DNA from: Casuarius casuarius
Taxonomy: Eukaryota > Chordata > Aves > Casuariiformes > Casuariidae
Length of the DNA stretch: 64,000 nt
Direction: 5' to 3'
Assembly: GCA_003342895.1 (NCBI GenBank)
Contig: PTFA01000370.1
Location: 332,479 to 396,478, forward strand
How positions within the stretch are numbered: the stretch's first letter is position 1; every line of letters begins with the position of its first letter. Of this stretch, positions 31,690 through 46,300 are shown one piece after another. The position numbers were made by a program, and so were the translations under genes. Under the pieces are notes generated by a model. The model was not told the DNA's origin, made no database searches, and saw only the letters and a list, made by a program, of their open reading frames with translations.

Positions 31690-32120
31690 AGGATCACTGA
31701 GGGTGGAAGCGGTCTCTGAAAATTGTCCAGTCCAAGCGCCCTACTCAAAGCAGGGTCAACAAGAGCAGGTTGCTCAGGACCATGTCCAGGCAGGTTTTGA
31801 GCATCTCCAAGGATGAAGACTCCACAGTCTCTCTACACAACCTGTACCAGCATCTGACCACCTTCACAGTTCCTCTCTGCCACCCCACACCCCCTAAAAT
31901 AAAATATTAAACAAGATTTCCTGTATTCCACTTTGTGCCCATTGCCTCTTATCCTGTCACTGGGCACCACTGAGAAGAATCTGAAGAATCTGTCCATCTT
32001 CTTAACTCCCTCCCATCAGGTATTTATATACATTGAATCCAAAGCACCTTTTACCTGCAGATAATCTGGGTTAAAGGAACCCATCACAGCTCCCCAGAGC
32101 AGCCTTTAAAGAGCTTGTAC
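31690..32120 (-). mobile_element. CR1 LINE 3'-end fragment, minus orientation
   Basis: The plus strand reads the antisense of the CR1 3' end: gtccagtccaagcgccctac, caaagcagggtcaacaagag, ggttgctcaggaccatgtcc, gagcatctccaaggatgaag, gactccacagtctctctaca, tttgtgcccattgcctctta, gtcactgggcaccactgaga and ggtatttata. Diverged and 5'-truncated, with no open reading frame. CR1 is the main LINE of birds and other sauropsids. Confidence 0.88.
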
Positions 32121-33240
32121 TGTACTAAAAGGGACTGTTTTCATGTGTGATATCCCTGTTGTAGTTTGATTCCAACAAGTGGTTTTATGCCTTCTAAGCA
32201 CTCCAGAGCCCCTACACATGAAGCTTTAAACTGCAAGATGAATGATATCCTCTCACCCACACTCAATTGAAACCCCTCCACCTTAAAACCTCCCCAAATC
32301 TATTGGTCTTAAGAAGAAATGTTAAATAAAATGAAATTTAGATTCTTGATCAGATTTTTTTTTAGAGGAGGGGGAAAAATAAGTTTAAACCAAATCAGGC
32401 TGCCTGGCCTGAGCTTAATTTTTAATAGCTAAAAATATTCTAAAATAGGCCCATTCTGTTTCTGCCTGGACCTGGAGTCATTTTGCACAAATAGCGAGTG
32501 AATACCCATCTTTTCAAACCAAAACCCAAGTCCCAAAAAGGGACTTCACAAGCTGCAAGGCAAGACTGAGACCCAGGGTCTCCATCTCTTGAAAAGCCAA
32601 AAGCCACACCCAAATTCTCCATCTTCCAGAGAAATGGTGGAGACCATCAGTGATGTCCCAGGGAGACAGACAGCCCAGCAGTTCACAGGGTATTCATGCA
32701 CTAGCCAGGAGAGATCTCATCCATGGTTCACAGCCTCAATTTCCTGAGAACTGCTTGTCCTTCCCTCTCCCCTTCGCATGGCAACACCAAATACATCACC
32801 GCAAAGCAAGAGGTAGCGGAGAACCCCAGCTCTACTGATGGACCTCTTACGAGGTTTTGCTTCAGTGCTGATCACCCTCCCTTTGAAGGAATCTGCCTTT
32901 CTTCCTTTAGAGAGTCTAACACAAGCATAAAATCTTAGTTAACCGATTTGTTTAGCCATCCCATGCCATTTGGCAAAACTATAGCTCCCAGCAGAGCTGG
33001 TGTTGAAGGACCAAGCTTTGGGAGCAGAGCTCTGCAAAGCCTGCACAGACTCACCGTTTCAACCTTTTCCTTTTTATGCAGCCCTGCAGCATGAACCTAC
33101 TTTCTACCACCACAACCAATGATAAGTTGTATGAGAAAACACACATGAGCTGAAGAGATCCAGAAGTTTCAGGAGAGAGCTTACACCCAAGTCTCACACC
33201 CACCAACTGAAAATGAAGGCAATATTGATCCCATGCTGTA
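32120..33240. other. Non-coding interval between the CR1 fragment and the MTMR9 3' region
   Basis: No gene, structured RNA or further repeat recognised. It could belong to a longer MTMR9 3'UTR if the distal poly(A) signal near 31.06 kb is used. Confidence 0.3.
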
Positions 33241-36200
33241 ATTAAAGAACTTTTTTAGAGTCTTCAAGATTTTAATTCAGACAGACATTTCCACTGTGTT
33301 CTCAACAAATCTACAGCAAAAGTTTACAGCCATTTTATATCTGTTATTTCCCCCAAATGGCTAAGCAATTTCAGCCATTATAGTTCTTTCCTGAATTTGT
33401 TACCTTTTTGCAATATATTCAACACCACAGCAGCTGGGATTCTGTACACATATAGCATACTTCTAACAATAGCACACAATTCCCAACCCTGTTACTTATT
33501 TCATTTTAAATCAAGTTTGAAGCAGCAGCCAAGTCCAATTAGCAATTCCAGATGTTTGGACAGAAATGCACTCCACCTAAATTTGAACTAGGTAACAGAT
33601 ATATAATACACATGACTTTACACAGTGCTATTCAATGTCACACAGTTACAAAAAAGGTAGAATTGCTAGTATAGACATTTTCCCTTGTACAGGAACCTGT
33701 ACACGATAGCACTTTCCAAGGCTTTAACAAAGCATACGTGAGACGCCAATATGCTATACAGTGCAATTTAAGTTATATCATACGCAACATGGACAATAGT
33801 GCACTTCAACAGATCGCCACATTCAAGAGTTAGAGCAATACAATCAAAATTTTGAAGGTATATATTCCCTTTGTGTTTACGAAAACTGTGCAATTTAGTT
33901 CCTCTTCCCTTTTTTTGGTAAATGGCAGAGTGTCCACGTTGATTGACCCCAACAATTTTCAGAGGACTTTATGTCCGGCTTATTACATGGATAGCCATGT
34001 GTAAAAGAGTAGAAGCAGGTGTCTCAGCAACAGTGTAAGGCAATGCCACACTGAAGTGCCAGGGTCGGGCACTACCACAACGCTTACAGCTCAAGTACGT
34101 GCAGGTAACCTGCAAACAGTGTGTCAGTGATGTCGTGAGGCAGAGTCCAGCAAACTTTCCTCTCTAAGAGGAAGCAAGCTGGTCATTAGCTTTAAGTATG
34201 TGAATAAGGAGTGTGGACATACAGGTAAGCAAAGAACTGGAGGGCTCCAGTGTGTATCATCAGCAGCCACCAGACTCAAGCCTGGAAGGCACTGGGGATG
34301 AAAAGGTCAAAAGGGAACACGTAAATAGGCTACCACAAAAGGTCTGGGAACTGCGTGCTCCCAGGAGGACCTGCAAGGGTCCGAACATCCTGCCCTAACT
34401 CCAGCACATGCAATATCTTGCAGGACTGCTCCCAACAGCATCTCAGGAAGGTGACTATTTGGAAGTTATCTTAAGCCTCCAAGTCTTGCACTTAGTTGTG
34501 AAGACAAGGTGCAGTACAGCAGAAGAAGCAGGAAAGAGCTACTCACTCTTCACAGCCTTAAAATTAAAATGCTAGTGTAGTTCTGATCCACACTACCACT
34601 AAACCAAGGTGAACACACACCACTTAGGGGTGGATTTAGTCCTGAAACTTAAGCAGAGGATGAAATGCCAGCTCAAAGAATAGTCTGCCTTTTGTTAGCT
34701 GTCACAGCTGGTTGCCCAGTTTCCTCAGATGCATGCAGTTTGCATGAGAGACTAGAACAGCCAGGCAATTAGACCAAAAAACCTCTTTGCTTCTCTATTA
34801 TTTAGCTCAATATATAATTACTACGTTAGGAAATTACATAACCTTTAAGTGTTTTATGTATAGTCTATTATGGGGAAAAATAGTCCCTTCTGAATCCTTC
34901 TCATCTGACTAGTAATGGTGTATTTCAGACATACAGGCACAGCAGAAATTCTGAATTGGATAGGAATACTACACCGAGGTGGGTGCAGACAACATAGCCG
35001 TAACTTTAAAGGGTGAGCAGTAATTTCAAGGGCCTACATCTCAAATACCTGGAAGACAGTTCCAAAATCAGGGGTTTGGCAGTGGGAGGAAGGCATAGCC
35101 AACCTGCATTTCCCTGTTACGCAATGAAGATCACTAGCCCACTCTGAGAACTATTCCCTATGTCAATCTCGACTTAGTGAACAAGACTTCCCTTCTCCAA
35201 ATCTAAAAAGAAATTGATATTAAAACCAGGGGAATTATTTGTCTGCCCTAAGGCTGTTTCTGTTCAGCAGGGATCTCTTTTTAAACCAGCCCTTGTAAAA
35301 TGAAACCATGCAGGTTAACTCTTTTGGGGAAAGAAAAGAGAAGAAAAAAAACAAACAAAACAACCGACACTTTAGGACCAAGTTTAGGCTAGTCAAGAAG
35401 AAAATACTTAAGGAAACAAAGACTGAAGTAAAAGGCATTAAGGTAGCATTTAAAAATCTCTATCAAGTAATTTTATATAAATGATTTCCTTGGTTATGGA
35501 ACACTCATTTTATAGATTATAGGATTTTTGCAGACGATTACTCTCCAGATACTTCTAAGACAACTAAATACCCCCCATTCTCATATACATATATATACAC
35601 ATGTATTTCTGTGAAAGCAGCTTTTAAATAAAGGCATCTTCATTCCAAAACACAAAATACCATGGCTAAGGGAAGTTCAACACTTTCCAAAGTGGTCAGC
35701 ATTGACCTAATGCAGCTCCATTCATTTCAGAAGAAAGCAGCTAACAGCAAGCAACTTTTAAAATAATCCCAGCACATGATCTGTTTTAATTCAAATCTTC
35801 TCAGTCATGTACAGCTACCAATGGAATCAAATTGAACAGATGTCTAGATGAGTTAGTATTTCAGAGCTAGTCTTGACTGCCTTTTTAAAGGAGGGAAAAA
35901 AAATCTCCAGCAAAGATCTGAATTAAAAAAGAGATTGCAGCCACAGAAACACAAAGAACAGCTACAAAAGATAACATTAACTTGAAAAAAGCTGTTCCCT
36001 AGTATCTTTAAGTAGTTTTAGCAGCTAAAGGCGATCTAAACAAGCAAGCATTTTTGTAGTGTGACAGCCTTTTAATCTGCAGAAGATACCTGATATGTTA
36101 GATCAGACCTACTCCCGTCTTTTGCTTTTGATCGTTTTCCACAAAGCATGTAGAATATCTAGTATGAACATGAGGAAAAAAAAAAATTCACCTGGAGCAA

Positions 36201-37184
36201 AAATGTTTTGTTGAGATGTATATTAAGAGCTGCTGTACATGCCCTTGCACCCCCGCAATGCCATGAATCTATTTAAACTCAAAAAAGAAAAAAAAAAAGA
36301 AAAAAAAAAAAGCCAGTGCAACCAGAAGTTTCAAGAGGGCAGCACAGCTCTAGTTAAAAGGACAGTTCCAAGTCACTGTTTTGTTCAGCAAGTGAACACC
36401 TCTACCAGCTACTTAACCTCTTTGTTTTCCAGGTGGAATAAAAGAAAAGGTTTATTTGTTGAGGATACTTGTACATGAGGGACAATTCCACCTGAAGGTC
36501 ATGGCTTAAATGCTAGCAGCAGAATCCCTACTTTAATTCTGTATTGCACTGAAATTTCTTGCCCCAGTTTGGTATTCAAGTTACTGCTCCCAAGCCAATG
36601 CTTAACACAAAAAACAAGTGTTAGATGTGAAGGCTTCTGAAGGTATTGTATAAACGTGTAGAAAATGTATGATCTAACTACAAGTTCTAGATTTTCTAGG
36701 AAACTAAAGAACTAAGCTGCCTTACCTACTCTTGGGGGGGAAAAAAAAGGTGCTTTCAGACAAATACCTTTATCTATCTATCTCTTTGTGTTTTATTCCT
36801 GCAAACGGAGTGTTTGGAGGGTTCAACAAAAACAGAGGTCTCAGATAAATTGGAAACATCCTGTCTCTTGGCCCATCCTGGTCATCCATACAGACTTGGG
36901 CTGAGGTAAAAGTTCCAGCTTATACTGACACTGTACACAATTTACTAGAGACAGAAAAGCTGCCAAGAGAGGAGACCACGCCTGGTTGTGTATGTCTTCT
37001 ATAAACAAAACAGATCTCTCCCAAACGGCAGGGATGCGTACATAGCGTGAAGTGAAGTTTTCAGCAGTGGGAGAACTGAGGATCAGTTGCACCAAAGGGC
37101 TCTGCAACACATGCACTTTCCATGTTCAGTCTTTAGTGTAAAGAAGAGTTGAAAGGAAAAACCTGAGTCCAAAGCCCTGCAAGA
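33240..37184 (-). other. MTMR9: Probable MTMR9 3' untranslated region
   Basis: A/T-rich, repeat-poor sequence following the MTMR9 stop. Candidate minus-strand hexamers: AATAAA at 36797-36792 (about 390 nt after the stop), AATAAA at 36456-36451 (followed by a U-rich stretch), ATTAAA near 33276-33271, and the distal AATAAA at 31067-31062. Which is used, and hence the extent, cannot be told from sequence alone. Contains an A-rich run at about 36281-36312. Confidence 0.4.
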
Positions 37185-37348
37185 TCATGGGTTCTCCTGC
37201 GTCTGATCATCCGTTTCCAGCTCTGCTAACTTCCTCCTCAACGCATTAACCTTTGCCTTAAGTTGCTTGTTGTATTCTATAAGGGTGACCATTTCTTCAT
37301 AGGCTTCGTCAAGGAACTTGGAAGACCTGTTCCACCGAAGAAAGACAC
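37185..37348 (-). CDS. MTMR9: MTMR9 coding exon 10 (coiled coil, stop)
   Basis: Codes [20 protein letters not shown], then [20 protein letters not shown] and [14 protein letters not shown], followed by TGA (37187-37185). Leu/Val/Ile heptads from about residue 511 form the dimerising coiled coil. Acceptor gggctttcag, phase 1. Confidence 0.96.
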
Positions 37349-40300
37349 CTGAAAGCCCAGAGAGAGCAAAAGTCATAAGGGGCTCTTTGTTACAGGCTGG
37401 AAGTGCTATTCATATTCCCTCAGCTCTTACAGGCAGCATGCATACAATCCACATTTTTTCCCCATCAGCCTCTCCCCTAAAAAACACTTTGAAGTACTGA
37501 TCCACCTCTCGGGATTCACCATTTCCTATTAAATAAGGTTAATCATGAAAAACAGTTTTCTGGGGTTTTTTTGTTGTTGTTGTTGTTGGGGTTTTTTTTG
37601 CCTTCCTTTGTTCTCATGTACTGATCAGACCAAGCCGTATTCAGTTTTGAACTTGCAGCAATAACTAAAGTGAAGCAGGCAGGCTAACTCTTCAGCCCAA
37701 CACAGGATGAAATTTTCTGTAGCAGTGAAGCTAATACAATAGGTGGGTTAAGGAGAAAGAAGTCTCAGTTTATACAGGACAAAAACCCGAGGCCTACAAG
37801 ACATATATAGATTAGACGAATTTTTAAGTATCCCATAATCTAGCTCTCAGATTTCAAAGGCAGTGAGACTACCATCAGCTGAGACAGAGTAAGCATGAAA
37901 CAGAGACAACAGGAGTTAACACTTAGGCAGCTTTATAAGTAGCCACTAAATATACATTACACATAGCAGAAAATACAAGTCTGGCTTACCTTCCCAGAGC
38001 TGCAAGCTCTGCGGGGCAACAGAGGGCCAGATGACAAGACTGTTGGCCTCAAAAAGAGGATTCTTGTATTTGCTCAGTTCTTGAGGCCTGTTCACCCAGG
38101 ACCAGAGGGACATAGTCTTTTGCTGCAGCTTCAGTTTAGACCTAACAAACCCATATGACCAAATTAGCTTTCATATTTAAACTATACAAACTCACTTTGC
38201 TTTGTCAGAACCCTGCAAGTTAAAATACCACAAGCTTCCCCATGTGCTACTAGCCCAGAGAAATCAAGGGTGAATAATTCAGGCTAATCCCATTCAATAG
38301 CACCTCACCAACATGGCCACGGAATGGCACAATCCTAAAGCGATTTACTCTACTTAACCTAGCCCATTACAATTTATTCCAAAGAAAAGATGGAGAAAAC
38401 AACATTTGTAAATTGGGAAGCAGTTAGCTGTCTTCTGTCCAGATAAGGAATCAGCAATCTACCTGGAATGGTCTGACACATTTTGAAAGGAACTGAATTA
38501 TGTTCTTGTCAAAGTAGAGCCATGAGGGATGGTAGGTTTGTATCAAGAAAGGATCATAGCACAGTTCTCAGGGTAAATTAAAGCAGTATTATTGCTGGAA
38601 TTGCATAGTAGGCATGCCTGATTAGTTCCCTCTGGAGGCAGGAAACAAAAAAGACAGTGCTGTTATCCTGGGTTAAACCCGCCTTCAAGAGCCACATAAG
38701 GGTCTCTATTCCTTAGATTTTGGCAAACTTCAGTCTGCCTGTATCAGCAAATTGAACTGCCACCCAAGTGGGAGATTTGCCATCCCTGTGAATACTTCAG
38801 ACAGCACAAGCTTAATATTAGACTTCAAAGTTCTGTGCTCACAGGCAGACATATTCAGATGCGACAGGCAGATTATTACATGCAACATTCCATGCTCTTT
38901 CAAATTTGGTTTCATTGGTTCTAAGTCCAGTTTAGTTTTACAGATGACCAGCTGAGCAGCCCTGCAGAAGACAAGAGTGTCTTCTAAACAGAGGTTACTT
39001 TAAGGGCAGAGAGGTTTCTAGGAAGTTTTAAGCTATCTTTGTCTATTTGTATTATCAGCTCTACTTTCCCTTCCACTCATTCAGTGGTGTTCAGTTTAGG
39101 AGACCCCAACAGAGTCTTAGCGGAATCCACAGGCCTGAGAACGGAACTGTCCAAGTTCAAAACAGGAATTCAAACCTCCTTTGGCAGCTGCCATCTATCG
39201 CAGGAGGCTCCTATCCTCCTTGGACTCCACCCTGTTTAATACTCCTGGCATCTCTACTCAGTGCATACCCAGAACCACACCACTGGTACAGTGCTGCTTC
39301 TAAACCTGACTAGGATTCAGAAAAAAGATGCTCACTGACTCAAGTACATTAAAGGCCACATGCTCATAAGCAAGCTCAGCACACATTTAACATTACCTGA
39401 TAAGGCAGACTGCAGCACGAAGCAGCTGCTTCCTTTAAAAAGTACAAGAGCCGCATCTGATAATTAATAGCATTTTCCCAGAACCTCAACCTAACACAGA
39501 TTGTTGATTCACATTTCTCCAGATCACTCGCTAGAGCTGAAGGGATTTTTGGTCCTCTTGAAGCTGGGACATTGCACATCCAAAGACACCTCAAACCTAA
39601 TGAAGATGCCTGTGGCCACTTAGTTACTCAAGGAGTAACTAAAACACAGATCCTTTTGACAGGACCTCTTCCATGTTTTTCCACATTCAGCAGTACACAG
39701 ATGATGCAAAAAGCAAAGCCTTGAAGCAACAACCCCTCCCTTCCCTGGGGGTGCTATGACCACCAGGCTACAGAGTCATGTTCCTCCCTGACAGTTAATG
39801 CAAGAACCAAACTTTGCAGCTTTGGCCTCTAACTCCCTTCACTTTCTCCTCCAGTCCTGTGCTGACAGGTTTGCTTCCCATAACTATGACTTTTGTCGTT
39901 GAACTCCGGCTGTTAGTTCTTTTATGGAAAGAGTTTCTGTATAAGAGACTATATAAACTGCTAATGGGTGGATATTTTTCAAGGCTGCACGGGCAGACAG
40001 ACGAGACAGTCTGAGGTATTAGCTTACACCTGGAGAAGACAAATTCAGCTCCCTGATCAAGCCACAAGTTTTGGTCACAATGGCCCTCTTGTAAAAGGTG
40101 AAGCTCCCTAACATTAGGGCAGAGTACATAACCACAGCAAGAGAACCTTACCTGTGCTATAGGAGACTATATAAGCACCCCCACCCTTTTTCATACCAAG
40201 AGACCTTTTCTTTGCCAGATGCAGGGTTCTGAGCAAGTATCCTCACCAACCTCTCATTTTCATTGTTGCCCAGAAACGTCCCAAACTGCGAAGCGTAAGC

Positions 40301-43300
40301 GTGTTCAAAGAGCATAATGAGGAAGTGTTCACTGAATTCGAAAGAGCAAGGGAACTGACGAAGGATCTGCCACACACAGTCCAAAAAGAGGAGAAACACT
40401 GGGGCCTCCCATTTCTGCTTGCTGTTCGAGTAGGCTGACTGGGCACAGCGCTGCTGAAAAGGGTGACCAGCCTATAAATAAGAATCAGAGAGCATCACAC
40501 ACAGCATAATGGGATGTGAATACATCTAGCAAAAAGACTTCAGCAGAGCCATTTCTGTCCATACAGCTCTTATTTTCTATGCTATTATTACTCTTTCCTA
40601 TAACCGTAGTTTGGTCAAGCATCCAGTGACAAATTGCTAGCAATGGTGCCCAAATTTACTACCCTTTTCTGGCTATGTAAGTAGCATTGCATGTGATTAG
40701 AGAATTTTACCAAGAATGAACTGGTGAAGGGTCACTGAAGGACCAGACTGAGGACATTTGCCGTGAGCGTATAAAGAGTGGAACTGAGGTTTTGTATTTT
40801 AGTCTGATCAGTGTTCTCAAAAGAGATGTCCAGACTATGCACACAAAACAGAATTCCCCAAGACCCAAAGAAATACCATGAGAGGCAGAGGCTATATGGA
40901 GTGCCAGAGGGACAAATGATTCAGTAATGATGATGTTCCTTAGGACAAGGGCCATTCACACTAAGCAGGGTTACAGCAAGTTCTAATCTGTTTGCCGCCT
41001 CCCAAACTCTTTCTCAATACAAGTGTTACTTGAATAGCTTGGCGTTTTGTCCATACACATATTGCTACTTCAACGGCATTTCTTACCTGAAGCCACTCTC
41101 TCACAACAAGAGATTCAAAGCCACGTATGGTCCTGCATCTTGGATCCAAGATAATCTGTGCCAGAGAAGTCACCTGGAGTGTAGAATCGGTTCCTTCAGT
41201 CCCATGAACTAAAACCGATGCACCTTCCCTGTAAGAAAGGTGGAAAGGAATAAGAGTGTAAATAAGCACAATACATCCCACAGATGTAGGCATCCCAATG
41301 GATGCCAATGCATTTCATGGACACCAATGTCACTACCCTGACAATGCTGAGGTTTTGCTGGTCTTTACCTCTTCTTCTTCCATCCCTTAAGCTTACTCCC
41401 ATGCCAAACACAGGGATAATACCTCCTCCACCTGAATCCTCACCAACACTAGTCAGAGCTATGCATTACTTAAGGCTTCATTTCTGGTTAGACGTTCTGA
41501 AAATCCAGATCCTTTGCCATGTGCACCGAAGAGGTGCAGGGAAGTCTTTTTGTGAAGCTCACTATTTTGAGCTGGTAGCCCTTCTATTTATAGTATCAAA
41601 GGACAAATCTCCAGATTTGGTTGGGCCATTTATTATTTTGCTTAGTACGCTGAAATAGTCCCATAAACATCTGCATCAAAGACCTCAGGTCCTATCAGAT
41701 GTTCTGCAAAACAGTACTATGAGATTCTTGCTCATGTGTGGGCTTGATCGCATTTGAGCCTTAACTGGAGTTTATTGCAAACAAAAGTAAGCCAATAAGC
41801 CCATTCAGTGAAGAAATAAAAGGGAGAACGATCTCCAGAAAGGCAAAAGAGTTATTTGTGCTGATCAGGGAAACTTGTCAAAGAGCCAAGCACAAAGGCA
41901 CTCGCCAGCCAGGACAAGTGAATCAGCAGAACAACGTGAGGAGTAGAGGGAGGCCAGAGACACTAGGGCAGGAAGGCTTTGCACATCGCTAGGGTGCCAC
42001 ATGTCACTCCCCACACTCCCAGGGTGACTGTCCAAGACAATTGATCCCCTCCCCTCTTCCTGCATCCTAGGCTGTATTTGGATATAAATCAAGTACTCCC
42101 AAACAAGGTTTGGATGGTATTAAATGGCACTCATCCCTCCCATTCCTCCCAAACCTTGACACAATGCCTCCTTTCTGGAAAAATCTTTACACCTAGAAAG
42201 GAAATTAATTGCAGCTTCTATATGTTACTGTGCAGAAACCCAAGCTAAGCTGCAAAGTGTGGGTAAAAAGAGATAAATCCACCAAGCAAGTAATCCTGCA
42301 GATGGAACTTGCTTTTTGAAGCCAAAAGCAAAAGAAATCTATACCTTAAGCATGGCAACATCTTCATCCATAGTTCTAAGTCTAAAACAATACCAATGCC
42401 TCTATGAGATAATCTTCACACGCTTTCTTCTCACCCTCTCCCAGGCAGTGAGAGATCTAGAGGCCTCTTACTAGCAATTCTTCTGAGCGCAGTTCCAAAG
42501 GTTAACTGTCAAATCTATGTACAGTCCAAAGTGGGTCATGTTAGCATAACACTGTTGTGACCTTTCATCTTTCTGGCCCCAGACCTTTAAGGTAATGCAG
42601 AGATCTCTCCCAACCATTCCTGCCCTGAGGCCAGTATAACTTAAATATCCTTGTCAGCTCAAATGTAAGCACCCGGCTCTGAACGAGGCTAGCCAGACAG
42701 CAGTTCTGGGCTGGCCTGCCACAACTCCAGGTAAACAGATAAACCAAAGCTGAGGTTAAGAATTACGAAACTGTCTACTGTCCCAACAAGCCAGAGAAGT
42801 TTCGTCACTGATCTTTCTCATGTACTATGGTACATGAGGGGAAAGAATTACAGATAAAACTATTGAGAGCAATCCTTTCCTGGCACAGTCCATAACTAAA
42901 CAGGCACTGCTGCTTTCAGAAGACACAGCAGCTAGTATTTTAATGCAGTAATGCTGTTTTACCAGTGAGACTGCATTTCATTCTACTTGTGTATCTGTAT
43001 AATGCACTCCCTGGCTGCAAAAAAGGCTAGAAGTTCCTTGAGCTTTTGGAAGATCATTCCCCCTTCAGGGCCATAAAGAAACTATGCACAGAGCACTGCA
43101 TTCAGTCTTACAAACCCTGGCACCTGAACGCTTGCTAAAAAGCTAGCTCTCCAGCCTGAGGTCTGAAGACGTTTTGAGGACAAGTTAACCAAATTAACAG
43201 TATTTATTTAACAACTGTCAGGCTAAGAGAGGTCACAAGCCATTTATAAGGGATGAGCAGGACTGCTCAGATTGGACTATAGGGAGAAAAGTTTCATCAG

Positions 43301-46300
43301 CAAAAAGCAAAGGACCAACTCCTGAGGGAAGCAAGGAAACATCATCATTTTAAGCTCTAGAAGCAAGGTAGGGTACTGGAAAGTTGAAAAAAAAAATCTA
43401 TTTTTTAAAACACTGTGTGCTTTCTCACTTTACTAGGCTGCCACAACAGCATTTCAGATGGGCACATTCTAATCTGAACCTTCAGTAAAGCAAACTAGAC
43501 TGACTGAATCAGACACAGGAATTGATCCCAACTAGATGATCTAATATCTATTCTCAGTTAATACTTTTTCCCCTCAGGCTTGTACTCATAAAAATGCAAA
43601 CATGATGTACTGGAGGAACATTCCTTAACTGTGATGATGAAATAGTATCTTTCATGGGTACAAGCAAGCTGGCTCCACGGTAGCCCATTACTAAGTGCCT
43701 AAACAGAAAAGAGATATTTAACAAGAAGCCTGTAGCAAGTGAAGAGAAACTCAAGGCTTCTGAAAAAAGATTTACCTATCAATACACTGAGCAGCCAGAC
43801 AAGCTGCAGTTAGGATCTCCTTGATGTGAGTCAGCCAGTTAGAAGCCTCCAGTTTACTGAGCCAACGGTCCATGTTGTGCGACTGGTCATTACAAGCTTC
43901 CACAAGTTTGATGAGGCTTTCCTGCAGAATATTAAACCTTTGGGAACAGCAAAATATTATTAAAAACCACAAGCAGCAGCACAGAGACTAGGACAACACA
44001 CTTACAAAAAGACATTTAAGATCATGATCTAGAAGTTAGGCACCAAGGTTTATACGCTGTTATGTCAAACAGCATGACTTTGTAGAAATCAAATCTCCTT
44101 ATTCAGCAAACTTGCTTTTACTGGAATTCTAAGACACAGCAAACAACGGGCAGAATGCCACTCTTTGAACATAGGCTGTCTCTCTCCTTTAAGAGCAGGA
44201 ACTGCTTCATGAGGTGTTAAAATGCTACAGCTTCTTCCTTATTTTACCTGAACTCCATGTATGTTCAGGCATATCTTGGACTTCCCATATAAAATGTGTT
44301 TCAAAACATCTCATTCCCATTACCAAATACTAGTGTGACTGCAATCTGGCATGGATATTAGCAAATGTCAGCCAAGCGTCAAGTGCCATATCTTCATTCT
44401 CTATATTACACTAGAAGTCTCAGGGTTTTCTCCTGTCCCTCCCCCCCCCACAGCTGTAGAATGCAACACTGACCTGTAAGTCATTATCACAATGACATAA
44501 CCCCACTATTAACACAGAAATTTTTAAACCACGCTCAACTTCTCAGCATAGAGCCACACTAATATTAGCTTGGCTGAATTCTTTACAACAGAAAAGGAGG
44601 AGGAAGGTTACACACTTTGTTTTACAGCTGTTGTAATATGTCCTCAAGCCTTAGAAAGCTGGTGTCCAGCATGCAGCTGGTAAAACCAGGTATTTCTCTG
44701 TTCTTGCTTCACACTATGCTTTCCAGGTGCACCGAGCTACTGACGGATCAAGTGCTGCTTAAACAACATGGATTACAATGTGTGCTCAGGTGTAATATAG
44801 GATGCAACAAATAGATTAATACAAGTTGTGTGTTCCTTAGAGAGGAATGAACAAAACAATGTATAAAGACTCTGATGGCCAAGTCCACCTGTAAAAATAA
44901 ATCAACACCAAGTTCAATTCCATGCAAGTTTTCCAGAAGCACAAACAGTTAAAACGAAAGAGCAGGAAATTCCTTCTACCAGCTCCTCAAGAGTTGGCCT
45001 ATACAGTGATGGAGGGAAAGACTGCTTTTCAAAAGCTTCAGCAACATTACTGCAAGCCCCTAAGGAAGGGTTCTCTGAAACTAAGGGTTAAGAGCAACTG
45101 TAAAAGGTCAGACCAAAGTTTATTGAACTTAGTAACTTGTTTCCAAGTGGCCAAACACTATTAGATGACCAGAGAAGAGTGCAGGGTAGGAAGTGTGACT
45201 CTGCCGCAGGGCACGGTCCTCACTTCCAGAGGTTTGCTAGCAAGGGACTTCCTGTGCACTGCAAAGACGAACACAAGAAGGCTGCATTGCAGCTGTAGCT
45301 GGTCAAAGAAACACACTGCTCAGGGAGACGGCCTGATGTCTGAAAGCTTCAGCAGCAGCAGTAGGCTGTTCAGAAAAAGGAACCAAAATCAGCTTTTCAA
45401 AACCAAATACCCTTATTCTGCTGAAGAGAATATGATTTTGTTGACAGTAACCAGGATATGTGGCCATTTCTTACAGCACCAAAGCCACTGTAGGGAGCTA
45501 GCATGGCCAAGGCACCCGACAAAGCCTTGTGCAGAGGAGGGCCTGTGTGATTTCACCCACCTTTCGATAGATTTGTGAATTCTCCTCCACTGGGGATAGT
45601 GTGCTTCCTGTTCAAAACCTCCTCCTTTGGCCCTGGCCTGCTGGGCGACATTCAGGGACCTCGTATCAATAATGTAGCCACGCTTGCCTGCCCGTAGTGT
45701 GGCATTAATAAGCTTCTCGTCTTCTTTACACCGTCTCCCATTTGTACCTGTAAGAGGCTGACTACTTCGCATCATTACCTGTGGGGAAAAAATAATCATG
45801 AATTAGGCTCTAGCAATGGGGAAACTTAAGGTTAAAAGCCACTGAGTATTCAAGGCCCAAACCTAGAACAGAGGTTTAAATTCACTATGCAGAGTACACA
45901 CATGTTTTAGTCTGTAAATAGACTGCAAACCAATGCATTAGATCACTGGGTCTGAGTTCCAGGAACAGAACTGCTCTCTAGAGAAACGTGCTGCTTAAAT
46001 TCACAAAGGATATTCCTGCTTTCCTTTACAGCTCTAACGATGCTGATTAGGATGAGATGCATCAACCTTAATATGCTTCCTCCATCATCAAAATTCAAAT
46101 GTAGCCCTCCTTGATCTTCAGCTCTTCTCTGTGGAGTTACACCAGCAAGTGCAGCTCTCTTCCCACTGCTCTTCCCACTTCCATCTGCTTCAAGTTCCAT
46201 CCAACACATCTGGACACAGATTAGGCAAACATTCTCATCTGCAAGCCTGATACACAGAAATACCACCCCACGTTTCTCAAGTTCTTCCTATAGCTCCTGT

